NCBI GenBank assembly: GCA_016081115.2
Contig: JABTTQ020001113.1
Coordinates: 186,001 to 250,000 of the forward strand
Reading direction: 5' to 3'
DNA length: 64,000 nucleotides
Source: Rehmannia glutinosa
Lineage: Eukaryota > Streptophyta > Magnoliopsida > Lamiales > Orobanchaceae
Positions 47,861 through 59,679 of the stretch are shown here, piece by piece. A model generated the notes under the pieces. It was given only the letters and a program-made list of their open reading frames with translations, did not search any database and was not told where the DNA came from. The translations under genes and the position numbers were made by a program. How positions within the stretch are numbered: position 1 is the first letter of the stretch; the number at the start of each line of letters is the position of its first letter.

Positions 47861-49012
47861 CCTTCAGAAGAAGTTATAGCTTCTCTATAGCTTTGAGGTT
47901 CACTTTCCAACATGTAGGTTAGAAAATCTGGACCAAAAGATTTTTCTATCCTAGCTCGCTTTCTTTGCGTCTAATTTCTACCTCTTCTTCTTGCTCTTGT
48001 TCTATTGAATCATGTATCCGTTTAGAAGAGCTTGCTTCTTCTCTCGATCTACACGGAAATACATTTTCAAAGAATGAGGCATTTCTCGATTCAATTATCG
48101 TGTTCTTGTGTATATCTTCAACTTTAGATTCATGCACAAGAAAACGATAAAAAGATTATATTATGTGCATATCCAATAAATATGCAAATCAATCAGTTTT
48201 GGACCTACCTTCACCTTCTTTGGTGTAGGTATAGAAACCTTCGCAAGACACCCCCACACTCGTAAGTATTTGTAGGATGGTATTCTTCCATGCCATAGCT
48301 CGTAAGGGCTTTTGTCTAATTTCTTACGGGGTACCTTATTTAAAAGGTAATTAGATGTCAAAATAGCTTCCCCCCCACATGTTCTGAGGCAAGCCAGAAC
48401 TTAATAACATGGCATTCATCATTTCTTTAAGTGTACGGTTTTTCCGTTCGCAATGCCATTCTGTTGAGGTGAATAAGGTCTTTGTTGTTTCGTGTCTAAT
48501 TCCGTGTTGGGCACAGACCAAAGAAAAGGTGATTCATATTCACCTCCACGATCACTTCTTAACACCTTAATTTTCTTGTTGAGTTGTTTCTCAACTTCAT
48601 TTTTATAGAGAATAAATTTCTCTATAGCTTCATCTTTACTTTTAAGAAGATACACATAACAAAACTTTGTGTTATCATCTATAAAAGTAATGAAGTACTT
48701 ATTGCCACCACGTGTTTGTGTCGATTTTAAATCACATACATCGGTGTGAATTAAATCAAGTGGTTCGTTATTTCTTTCAATATTTTTAAATGAAGTCCTT
48801 GTTAACTTTGCCTCAACACAAGTTTCACACTTGTACTTGGAATCAATATGAAATGTTGGTATATAATTCAAGTTAATTAATCTACGTAAAATATCATAAT
48901 TAACGTGTCCTAGTCTACCATGCCACAAATTGGAAGACTCAAGCAAGTAAACAGAAACATTCTTCATTTTATTAGCTTTTGATTTAACAACCATTACATT
49001 GAGCTTAAACAT
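47861..49012 (-). pseudogene. Copia integrase and linker remnant
   Basis: The block 49012-48419 starts before the pre-integrase motif LWHGRLGHVNYDILRRL with CETCVEAK, then the DDE core with HTDVCDL and LRSDRGGEY. At QQNGIA the sequence has lost one base, so the expected catalytic Glu is out of frame. Next come NYLLNKVPRKKLDKSPYELWHGR and YLRVWGCLAKV (48361-48161), then fragments up to ESEPQSYREAITSSEGP, where the Athila-like insertion interrupts. Confidence 0.92.
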
Positions 49013-49285
49013 CCCATCACTAACATAACCTTGCCTACAAACATCCCATTTTTTAACAAAGTAACAACCCCTGACTCGAAAACAATGCGAAAACCATGCT
49101 TATCTAAAAGCGAACCACACACCAAATTCTTACGAATGTCCGGTACAAACAACACATTATTTAGAGTCGATTCTTCCCTGGGACGTCATCTTGTAACCAC
49201 TTTGCCTTTTCCTTGACCTCGTAAGAGTGAATTTCCCATGTACAGCTTTCTCGCCGTCTTCAGCTGGCTCAAAGGAACTAAACAT

Positions 49286-50329
49286 TTATCTGACAGAACA
49301 CACGTGCCTAGTAGCACCAGAATCAATCCACCATTGTTTCGGGGTTGAACCAATGAAATTCACCTCGGAGACCACCGTAGCTAGGTTCATATCTGACACT
49401 TCTTGAGAAATGTGATCAACCATGTTAGCCTCCCGATTCTTTTTCGGTTTCTTGCAATCAGAAGCCTTGTGCCCCTTGCCGCCATAATTGAAGCAATTTC
49501 CTTCGAATTTCTTCTTCGAAATACCTCCTTTTGGTCCCAAATTATTGAACCCTTTACCAGTTTTTCCAGTTTTCTTTTTCCCTTTTGAGCTTTCGCCATG
49601 CTCCACAACATTGGCTTTAGCAGCCACATGATTGAACATTTTCCTTTCGGAACCTTTGTTATCTTCTTCAATCCGAAGCCTAAGAATCAGATCTTCAACG
49701 TTCATCTCCTTTCGTTTGTGCTTCAGATAGTTCTTGAAATCTTTCCAAGCAGGTGGCAATTTTTCAATTATTGCACCCACTTGGAAAGTTTCATTCAAAA
49801 CCATCCCTTCAAAGAAGATATCATGTATGATCACCGAAGCTCTTGTACTTGATGATGACCCTTTTGAGTCCACCATTTTATAATCCAAGTCGCGGCCTAC
49901 AATGAATTTTTTCGCACCCGCATCCTCGCCTTATACTTATGGTCCAAAGACTCCCACGTTCCTTTGCGTTTTTCTTGAGCTATACACGTTGTAAAGCGAA
50001 TCTGCAAGACCATTCATGACATAATTTCTACACAAGAAATCGGCATGATTCCAAGCATCTAAAGCGTTAACCGCTTGTGCATCAGTCTCGTCCTCACTAA
50101 GTTGTGGAGGATCTTCTGTCAAGAACCGCGCCAAGTTCAAGGTGGTCAAGTAGAAGAGCATCTTCTGCTGCCACCGCTTAAAGTTTAAACCGTTAAACTT
50201 TTCCGGTTTTTCGCCATGATTAACCGGCACATTAAGCGTGGGGTTGGCTACTACCCGAGGCACAACTGGGATAACAACTGGATTCGGCACAACGGGGTTA
50301 GACCCACCACTGTTTGATTCAGATGCCAT
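49286..50329 (-). pseudogene. Copia gag and protease remnant
   Basis: Gag begins MASESNSGG (50329) and includes KPEKFNGLNFKRWQQKMLFYL. After a frame change near 49940 it continues from about 49888 with FQVGAIIEKLPPAWKDFKNYLKHKRKEM. The zinc knuckle reads CFNYGGKGHKASDC: the second Cys of the CCHC box is Tyr. The protease active site IDSGATRHVC is near 49320-49290. The leading stop and knuckle change show loss of function. Confidence 0.92.
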
Positions 50330-51142
50330 TTCTGAAACAAATAAACAAGAAGTTTAGCACTTCTATCAATCAATCGGAACAAAACTGATAAGAATAAAAA
50401 TATTCAATTTTTTTTTATTTAGTATAAGGTCCTTGCAATTTTCTTGTATCCGAATTTGCACAAGTATTAATCTATTAGTCCAAAGATTAGTCCAAACAGT
50501 CCAAAATATAGTCCAATCAGTCCAAAGATTAGTCCAATCAGTCCAAACAGTCCAAAGATTAATCTAATCAGTCCAAACTGTCCAATCAATCCAAAATTAC
50601 AATTTTTCTTTCGTTCCAAATAGCACAGACTATTTCTTTTTAGTCCAAAATAATTCAGACCAACCGAATGAAATTCAATGTAAACCTCTTAGAATGAAAA
50701 TGTATATATCCAATTTGCAAAAGATTACAATCACCAATTTCGATTTTAGTAGCTCACCGTGTGCAAAGCATTTGATCTTAATAGTTAATCAATAATACCA
50801 ACTAGATTTGACAATTATAGAATTTAATAAGAAAGCTATAAACAACTAATCACATATGCAGTAGTATAAAGCCAAGTTGTTTAACATAATTAATTAACAG
50901 ATTAGCATAACTAACTAACCTGGAAGAATGAAATTTTGAATTCAAATAGTTGGAAAAATATTAACGGAACAATAGAAAAACCGTGTAAAACAAATTTTGA
51001 GTTCCAACTATTATTGTTGATTACAATAGAACCATATATTAAGCTAATCCAAGATTTACAACATAAGTTAGAAATAGTTGCAGGCAAGGCAATATCTTCA
51101 TATAAACTGTACCGGAAGATGTGTAGAAAATTTGTTTTAAGT
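50330..51142 (-). other. Copia leader between 5' LTR and gag
   Basis: 813 bp without coding. The sequence next to the LTR (minus strand AACTTAAAAC) does not resemble the usual initiator-Met primer site TGGTATCAGAGC, so the primer site is missing, altered or of another type. It contains a repeated GTCCAA motif at 50475-50605. Confidence 0.65.
50475..50605 (-). repeat. Array of TTGGAC(T) heptamers in the copia leader
   Basis: About ten GTCCAA units (TTGGAC on the coding strand) within 130 bp, spaced roughly 9-13 bases, with linkers such as agatta and cag. The LTR itself begins TGTTGGAC. Confidence 0.75.
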
Positions 51143-51575
51143 TTGTAGGAAAATAATAGTATTTCTTCTAGTACAATTTATATGAATCGAAAAATCTCGA
51201 ATCGGCAAAATTTGCAAAGTAAGCAAAATAAAATTAGCTCGAATCGTGTGTTCAACACACTATCCTTAAAACAGATCCGTCCCATATTCTGGACGTCTGT
51301 TTCCCAGGATAAGACGAGAAAACCGGATTACCTATTCCGGCGAACTGAAATTATACCTGAAAATTATCACCAAAACTTTAAATTGCAAGAGATTTAGGAT
51401 AGATGAAATTCTTGTAAAATATTTTGTGTGTTTTCAAATGTGAAAATAATCCATATTTATAGGCAAAATTTTGCCCTTTACTATTCATAAGGTCAAATTG
51501 GTCTTTACTATTTAAAAAGTTAAATAAGTAATTTTATTCAACTTGGACTCAAGTTGTTCATCAACTTGTCCAACA
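51143..51575 (-). repeat. Copia 5' LTR
   Basis: Partner of 25854-26279. Ends are TG...CA. On the minus strand it starts TGTTGGACAAGTTG at 51575. Confidence 0.93.
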
Positions 51576-52216
51576 GAACCAAATGTAAATCCAATGCTTC
51601 TCTTGTCAATATTCAAGATCCAAATATAACATAAAAATATAAAAATAAGTAAAACTTTATAAATAATGTCTCCTTGGGTATAGACTTCGGTTAATCCAAA
51701 AAAGCGTTACCTATATACTCTACAATATATAAGTGAAATACCATAATATATATGTCGTTAAATCTTAATATGATAATTTATATGGTTTAGTAAGTCCTTT
51801 TTTTTTCACCCTCCAAAACTTTTTACAAAATCCAAACTAAAATGGCACGTATAAGTGGATGAGTCAAATTAATTCTTTTGGGTGGGGGTCATTATTAGTG
51901 ACTGAAATTCCGTGGTTAAAAGTAGTAAATTCATCTTGTATTTTATATATTTCAGTAATGTAGAAAGGTAATATGTCATGGTCTAACAAAATACAAATAT
52001 TGAATATATTTTTATAATAGACAATTCAGACTGCTTTACTATACAATCCACTAATATACATGTTCCCATATAGGCATATAGCATTCAGTACAAGAAAAAG
52101 ACACAATTACAAAAAGTGTTCCAAATCCTCCTAGGTGCATGTCCGCCTAGAGCCTATATACATAATACATGTTCACATATAGCATTCAATAAAAGAAAAG
52201 GACAAACAATTAAAAC
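51576..52216. other. Intergenic DNA right of the copia element
   Basis: No gene is recognisable. At about 52118-52175 there is a fragment (gtgttccaaatcctcctagg, gtccgcctagagc) related to the neighbouring hAT-type MITE. Confidence 0.5.
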
Positions 52217-52769
52217 TAGTGTTCTCCTGTCAAAAAACTAGTGTTCTAAAAATCCTTCTAGACACCTAATATACATGTTCCCATATAGGCGGTGCTAGGA
52301 TTAGGCGCCACCTGAAACGGAGTCAGAAAATAAAGTTTAGAAGGACGGAATTTGTTTTTTCTTAAAACTAGTAGATATTTTGTTTTTTTAAGTGGTGACC
52401 GACTCTGACCAGTAAATGCAGTGCTGACGACTCCAGAGCCCGACCAGTGTAAGTGAAACTGAATATATATATTTTCTTAATAAAAATAACAAAATTTTAG
52501 GGTATGCAAATCTTCCGTTTGATATTATATGAATCAATGCAATATCTGTCAAAGTAATATGTTTTAGATGATTTTTTTTTAATTTTAGTGGATTATTGTT
52601 GTTGAATTACTTTAAAGTTTGTATATCATATTTGCTCGAAAAAGGTTTAAATATCAAATTTTATAGTTATGTACTATGGGAAATATACATGAAATTGCCT
52701 TTAAGGCTCCGCGTAGATGCTAGGTCCATGCCACCATCCGGCTAGCATCTAATGCCTTTTAGAACACTG
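52217..52769. mobile_element. hAT-type MITE with 8-bp target duplication
   Basis: Flanked by perfect octamers ATTAAAAC (52209-52216 and 52770-52777). Ends are TAGTGTTCT on the left and AGAACACTG on the right, inverted repeats of the TAGTGTTCT/CAGTGTTCT kind. The interior has inverse-related 'taggcggtgctaggattaggcgcc' and 'ctagcatctaatgcc' blocks and no coding. A second copy of the left end (52239) suggests an internal duplication. Confidence 0.8.
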
Positions 52770-53518
52770 ATTAAAACATACACTAAATTAACAAGTTTAT
52801 GGTTTTTCTAGTTATATTCCAAAAAACAAATACTTCCACACAAAATATTGAATGGTGGCGATTGTTTTTTCGACCAAACATGCGATTGTTTATGAATTTT
52901 TTTTAGAAAATATACTATTAGCACTTTCACTTTTTTTTTATTTTTTCTATCATCAATCACATCTACACATTTTTAACAAAAAAACTAATCATTATAACAC
53001 ATTCTTCTACAATTTCACTATTCACTCACTCACACATTTCTAACTACCAATCATATATAATCATTATTTTACTATTTTCAAATCAAATCAACTTTCATCA
53101 TTACTTTTTCGTCTTAAATCCAATTATTACACTCTCAAAATTCATCTTTTTTTTTCTATTTTTTTATCACTATTTTCCAGCAAATTGAAATTCAAAATGA
53201 AAGTATATCCAATCGCGTGATTTTCCTTTTTCCTTTCTCTTCTCAGTCAAAACCCAAAAAGAAAGTCATTTTTGCCCTTATAATACGTGGGCATATCTTT
53301 AGTGTTTCTTAATCTTTTTTGTGAAACTGCTTCCCTTATCTTTAGAAGAAAAACAAAGATTGTGTACTTAAATGTAAGAACATCTCAAAAGGGGCAGTAG
53401 TGATAGAAATAAGTTTAAATAAAAAAGTATATTTTCTAAATCTTTGTACTTATTTATATAAATAAATAGCCATACACACATATATATTATATTCACATCC
53501 ACACACATTTTACAAGTT
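52770..53518 (+). promoter_or_regulatory. 5' flank of the WAT1-related gene
   Basis: AT-rich, no coding. The TATA-like stretch acatatatattatat (53480-53494) sits about 30 bp before the start codon. If it acts as the TATA box, the 5' leader would be very short, so an upstream start is also possible. Confidence 0.45.
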
Positions 53519-56500
53519 ATGGAGTTGAAAAAATGGATAATGGATGCAAGAGTACCACTTGGGATGCTATTGGTACAAGTGATCACAGCGGGATTGCAAA
53601 TACTTTCAAGGGTTATATTGAGTGAGGGTACCTTCGTTTTTGCTCTCATGACATATCGCCATGTTCTTGCTGCATTGAGCATCACCCCTTTTGCTCTTTA
53701 TTTTGAAAGGTTTGTTTTTTTATTTATTATAATTATAATAATTATTATTAATAATTATAATTTAATTGAAATTTTGTCATGTGTTTTTAAATGATATTTC
53801 TCTAATTCTATTTCAGAGGTGCTGTAAAGAAGCTTACGTTTGCAGCTTTTTTCTGGCTTTTCATGGTAGCATTAACTGGGTAAGGCACAATGGGACAAGT
53901 TTTTAATTTTTTTTTATGTTAATTTTTTAATTTTTTGCATGTTGAAAATTTTGAGTGATTTAAAAAATAAAATGTTGACGAACAAAGGTTGTAAATGAAT
54001 TATGTTAAATTTAGATAATGTTTTTATCAAACTTCAAAAATATGTTTTAATTGATTTGATTGTTAAGGAACGGAGTTTGAATTGGTTGTAATAGAGTCGA
54101 TCACAAATTGAGTTCGATTAGTTTGATAATATTGTACATGTTTTATCACTTTTTTCACAAAAAAGATCGCGTTCGATCGGCCAGGAATTCAAATTTAACG
54201 AAACAAAAAGATATGTTTGAAACTATTTTATTACTTTCAAAGTACTAATTCGTTAAGCAGCAAAGTTACAATATAGCTCTATTTCTTGGAATTTGATAAG
54301 AAGATGATTTACCTCATAAAACCATATCCTATCCATTTATAGTTTGGGAATTAACTTAAACAAGGAAACCGTCTTCATAATGTGTGAAATCGGGAATTAT
54401 ACAGATAAAGATTATGATGAAATTATTGACGAATAGAAGTGCAAATATATCAATATATAATATTCAGCATATCCATTTTTAAATAATGGAATATCACATT
54501 AAACTTTATAGTAAATTTATAGGTGATATCTCGTGCACATATTATGTACTTAATTATTGAAGAACATGAATTTAATTGTATCCTAAATTTTTAAATGTTG
54601 TATCTACATGAATGTCACATGATTATGAAGATTACTGGTAAATTGTGAAGGGTTTTGCATACGATTATGAGGCAAACAAAATTAATGCAATATTAAATTT
54701 TATAATCACGATATTAGTAAAACAAATTTGATTCACAATATATATTGTTATGTTAGGATATTATATAAGTACTCATAATTTTTTGGAAGAATTGGTAAAG
54801 GTTACACTAATTTCCTTCAAGCATTCTGACATATTAATTTTCTGAACACAAATGTAAATATATTACACTTAATAGGGACTTGAATGCTTAACAAATCATG
54901 TTACGCAGTGGCGGACGCATGAATTTATAATTTGGGGGATGGAACTATAGTTAGGAAGAATACAATTAACATATTAATGAATAATTTTGGGGGTCCGAAT
55001 ACTAAATTTTTCTTATAAATAATTTTAATATTTAAAATTTTACATAGTAAAAGAAATTGAAAATTTTGGGGGCAAATGATCCCACTTGCTCCCTCCTTGT
55101 GTCCGTCTCGATGCTACGTACAAATTAAATTCATTCACTTTGAAAACATTCTCAAGATCACTATTTTTTCATATCTTATGACAATTAAGATTTAAAAAAT
55201 TTCATTGCAGAACTAGTTTCTTAATTTTTTTTGATTAATATTTAAGTATATAAATTGCTTCTGATCAAGAGTGTATTTATGTATATGCATATATAATGCA
55301 GAATATCAATGGCCATGGGACTGTTCTATTATGGGTTGAAGGACACCACCGCTACATATGCTACCAACTTCCTAAACCTTATTCCTGTTATCACTTTTCT
55401 GTTCTCAACTATCCTAAGGTATTGAAATATTTAAGGGATAATTATATATAAAAAAAACCTTAAAATTTTATTCTAATTACAGAAGAGCCTATTTATTTTT
55501 TAAAATTACAAATACCCGTTTATTGTGTTACAAAAAAAACCTAAAAAGTTTATTCTAATTACAAAAAAGCCCATTTATTATTCAAAATTACAAATACCCC
55601 TTTATGGTGTTACAAAAAAAATCTTGAGGTTTATATTTACCTAAAAAGTACGTAATGTCATCTTGAGGGGTGATCTGTAAGAGAAAAACAAATGTAAATT
55701 TTTTTTTAAAAAAAAAAATTTGAAAGATGTTTGGAGTTTTTTGTAGTTAGGGTAAACATCATGGGTGTTTTGTAATTATCCTAATATTTAATTAGCACTT
55801 TTTATAATGCATTTTGGCTATATAAGCCCTCGGTAATTAATCCCCTCAAAAATCAAAATATTATTTTTTTGAGTTTTTTCTTTTAGAAAATTACATGTCA
55901 ATTAACTTGTTTGGACCTTTTAAGTTCAAGAATCACATTCTTGAGGAAATTAAAGAATCATGTTAAGACCGATTTGCATATCTATTAGGAAAATTACAAA
56001 AAGCCCGCCCCCCTAAGGTTTGGACTAATTACAAAAAGAAAACAAGAGGTTTTAAAGAATTACAAAATAACCCTTAAAGTTTGATTGTCTCTAAAATTTA
56101 AATGGGTAAATGTAATATTTTAATAAACGCAAGGGAATCTTTTGAAATGGTTTTTGCATATAAAGGAAGAAAATGTAAGATGCATCAAACCTAAATGGGG
56201 TTTTTTTAATTTCTGAAAATCTCTGGGATTTTTTTTGTAACTAACCCAAATCTCAGGGGTGTTTTCGTAATTATACCTATCTATTATGATGATTTTGAGT
56301 TAATCATATTCTTATTACAAAAATCGATGAATATTAATTCTTGATTAATTTGTATTTGTGAATGAGTTAGAATAGAAAAATTGGGACTACGGAGCAGGGC
56401 TGGCAAGATAAAAACCATAGGAGCAATGTTATGCCTTGGAGGAGCATTGACTATTGCTCTGTACAAAGGCAAATCATTTCATTTCGGTCATAATCTCGAA

Positions 56501-59139
56501 TCCAAAATCATCCTCAAAAACATGCAAAATAAGACTCGTGGAACTATTATTTTAGTTGGAAGCTGTCTGTCTTATGGTGTCTGGTTCATTCTACAGGTAA
56601 TAACTAAATTTTTTGTTGTATTTTTAAGAATTTTAGATAATCAATTTTTTTTTTAATTTGAACTATTTTCTTCAGTTATTGAACTGTAGGATAAACTGGG
56701 CTTAGTTGTAATTTTGGTCATGTATATTCAAGGGTATCATATTTGGTCCTGTAATTATCCAATGTAGCAATTTCGGTAATATAAGTTTTGATTTTTGCGC
56801 AATTTTGGTCACATAAATATAAAGAGGTGGCATATTTGGTCGTATAAGTATCCTACGTAGCAATTATAGTCACGTAAATTCTGATTCTTTTGCAATTTTT
56901 GTCTCCTAAGTTCTCATTTTGTGTAATTTTGATCTTGGATGGGTAATTCAATAATATTTCACCATTTCGGGACCAACATTACACAACATTCGAATTTATG
57001 AGACCAACATTGCATAGAAATCAAAATTTACAGGGTTGAAATTGCTAGGTAGGATACTTATAGGACCAAATATGCCACTCTTTTATACTTACAGGACCAA
57101 AATTGCAATACAAAATACTAATGGGACAACCTGCCAGCTCATGTTAATTACATGACCAAAATTTCAATTAAGCTGATAAATTGCAATATTTCTTAAATAA
57201 ACTGAAAACACTTTGAGTGGAAAATTAATAAAATGAAAAAAAGGTCCATATTAATGGCATTTGCCTAGTGAACCTTCATTGCGAGTTGTGTAAATAAAAA
57301 CTTGGGGTAGGTTTTGTAATTATCCTTATATATAAAATCCCTAATATTGCAGATCTACCTATCTATTTTGTATCTTAATTTCTGCCAAACGTACTTGAGC
57401 AAATATACATTTTTGTTTTTTTCTTTTCAGAAAAAAATTCCATATAGCTTGTTTAATATTCATTGGTTATTTTCCAAAAATATTTGACTGATAAATATTG
57501 TAATTATATAACAGGTGAAGTTGTTCAAAGCATTTCCCTATAAATATTGGGCAACTCTACTGACCTGTATCATAGCTTCATTTCAAGCTGTCGTCATCGG
57601 CTTATGCATAGATAGGAAGCCGTCGGCTTGGCGATTGGCTTGTAACCTCCAGCTTCTTACTATTTTCTACTCGGTAACTAAATTTATTTAACCCTAAATT
57701 AATAAATGCATTTTACGATTCACATTTTAGAGTTGTCAAATGGGTCGAGCCTGCTAGCCTGATAGTCTAAATAGAAAATTGGGTCGTGTGGGTGAAAATC
57801 GCATTGGCCTGCCATTTTGGATGTCCAAGCTAGGCCCAACCCATTAAAATACACATGACAAAAATTGGGTCAACCTATTCGGCCCGAAATTTCGAGCCTA
57901 ACGAGTCAACTCTTTTCGGGCTTATAATATCATAATCTAGCCCGACTCTATCACAATCTCTAGTTTTGACAGCTCTTTGTGTGTCCCAATTCATTTTTTT
58001 TCCCGTTACATTGGTCTTGCAATTTCTTAAAATAAACATATATATGACCAAGAGCAAATAAATTATAAATAAAATTGAAATTATTTATTTTGATTGTATT
58101 ATAGGGGATTCTTGCTACAGCTGCATCGTTTTCTTTGATTTCATGGACAATTACACAAAGGGGACCCACATATCCTTCCATGTTCAATCCTTTAGCGCTC
58201 ATATTAATCGCTATAATAGAAGCTCTTTTCCTCGGTGAAGAGATCTCTGTTGGAAGGTACGAGTAAATAATATATTCATTTATTCAAATTTAATGCCCTA
58301 ACGTGAGTTACTATAAAATTTTCGATATATAAAATGTCATTTTTATACTTTAGCAAACAATGAAAAATATTATCGCTGCTTCATCGTGCACTTTTAAAGA
58401 TGAACTTAATTTTCAGACGAAAATAAAATACTCCATATGTTCCACTAAGATTTATCATGTTTTCCTTTTTCGTCTTTCCAAATTATAGATTTGGTTTTTT
58501 ATTTAGAGTATTAATTATACTTTAATAGACTAAAATACCTATTTAATTAAATTTATTTTAAAAAAACAATTTTCTTCCCAAGGAGCTTATATGTGTGAAT
58601 TATTCTATTTTGAACATATACAGGAGAAGACAATGAGCTAAATATTTAAACTTGGACAGAAATAAACCTATGTTGTACAATTTTCTTATTATTCAAAGTT
58701 ACTACTAGTCACTTTTTTTTTTTAGTACAATGGGAGAATTTGGGAAGGGGACATATGCATTCATATGAGATCGATTCCGGATCATTCATTCTTACAACAC
58801 ATGTCTCAACCACTGGAACACAAAATTGATCCCTACTATTAGTCACTTGTTAAGGCATTATTGTTGAAAATCATATATGTTGCCCCATAATATTTTATAT
58901 TGAGGCAAATGGAATATTGTTGGTGCAGCTTGATAGGCATGGGTTTGATTATTGTGGGATTGTATTCATTCTTGTGGGGAAAAAATAAGGACATTAAAGC
59001 CACCATGGTTGCTCTCAAGGAAAGAGGCGGCGGTGGCAGCAGTGGCGGTGGCGGTAGCATCGAGACAGGTACTCTGGGAATTGCAGTATTACAATCCTCA
59101 ACCACGGTAGTTCCAACTACTACTCCGAATAATAATTAG
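53519..59139 (+). CDS. WAT1-related (EamA/DMT superfamily) membrane transporter, 372 aa
   Basis: Seven exons: 53519-53709, 53817-53879, 55302-55418, 56371-56596, 57515-57673, 58105-58256 and 58929-59139. All are GT-AG with matching phases, giving 372 residues, within the usual 350-400. It has two EamA repeats of about five helices each: residues ~12-150 (PLGMLLVQVITAGLQ, TYRHVLAALSITPFALYFER, YYGLKDTTATYATNFLNLIPVITF) and ~180-320 (GTIILVGSCLSYGVWFILQ, SWTITQRGPTYPSMFNPLALIL, ALFLGEEISVGS). The loop between them carries IEKLGLRSRAGKIKTIGA. WAT1-like (UmamiT) proteins move small molecules such as amino acids or auxin across the plasma or vacuolar membrane; the substrate here is unknown. The tail has a flexible Gly/Ser stretch (GGGGSSGGGGS). 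The introns collected several MITEs without disturbing splice sites. Probably functional. Confidence 0.94.
55436..55783. mobile_element. MULE-type MITE in WAT1-like intron 3 (copy 1)
   Basis: Ends ggataatta and its inverse (taattatcc) with a 9-base flank ATATTTAAG / ATATTTAAT (8 of 9 match). The body has repeated 'attacaaaaaagcc' motifs. It starts only 18 bp after the exon-3 donor. Confidence 0.72.
55988..56277. mobile_element. MULE-type MITE in WAT1-like intron 3 (copy 2)
   Basis: Same family as the 55436 element: ends ggaaaattacaaaaagccc and inverse (ggggtgttttcgtaattatacc). Flanked by a perfect 9-bp target duplication TATCTATTA (55979-55987 and 56278-56286). Confidence 0.82.
56699..57174. 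mobile_element. MITE in WAT1-like intron 4
   Basis: Inverted ends of about 26 bp (GGCTTAGTTGTAATTTTGGT and the complement of the right end near 57150-57174) and 9-bp flanks GATAAACTG (56690-56698) and GATAAATTG (57175-57183), one mismatch. The interior is made of 'ttttggtc' phrases in both orientations. A different family from the neighbouring copies. Confidence 0.8.
57730..57975. repeat. Possible small MITE in WAT1-like intron 5
   Basis: GAGTTGTCAAA at 57730 and its near-inverse TTTGACAGCTC ending 57975 bracket GC-richer sequence (gggtcgagcctgctagcc). No matching flank duplication was found, so the boundaries are tentative. Confidence 0.35.
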
Positions 59140-59679
59140 TAGAGTTTTTTTAGAGATGTAATTAATTATATATTTCAGTATCATATCAAGACGTAGAAGA
59201 TTATTCAAATACATTCAATAGCTTTAGATTAATCATACGTATATCTATTAGAAGAAACTATTTAAAAAATTAGCCAAAAATATCTATGTATACAGCGATT
59301 TGAATTTTGTACCGAAGTAATGCCTCACGTAATTTGCGAGTAATAATGCCTAGCTACACAAAAGAAAAATCCAATTTCAACCAATATCTCAGATTCCACT
59401 ACCAACAATTACAATTGGGCCAAGTAAAAGCCCTTTAATTTTTATAATTGGTGCTGGACAGTATTATTATAAGGTCATCGGCCCATGGCCATCACAGCAT
59501 AAGCACATACCATAATTTTTTGCATATTATAGAAAAAGAGGACGTAATTAATAATGACCATATCAATTGTCACAAAGTAATTCAATTGAATGACAAATGT
59601 TTTTTATACTAATAACTTTTATAATTCCAACAGTAATACAATTATGTAAAAAATTTGTTACCTATATGAAAAAAAACTA
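59140..59679. other. 3' flank of the WAT1-related gene
   Basis: No coding is seen. It holds the 3' untranslated region and polyadenylation area of the transporter, then AT-rich DNA up to the TRIM element. Confidence 0.6.

Larger units (their letters stand above)
25854..51575 (-). mobile_element. Ty1/copia retrotransposon interrupted by a 19.5-kb gypsy insertion
   Basis: Two LTRs of about 430 bp (25854-26279 and 51143-51575) begin TGTTGGAC and end CTACA on the minus strand. The inner region reads gag, protease, integrase, then after the insertion reverse transcriptase and RNase H, which is the copia order. Flanks GAACT (25849-25853) and GAACC (51576-51580) agree at four of five positions, consistent with an ageing 5-bp target duplication. 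The insertion splits it between the blocks YREAITSSEGP and LWKEAIKSEID. Without the insertion the element is about 6.2 kb. Frameshifts in most domains show it was decaying. Confidence 0.93.
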
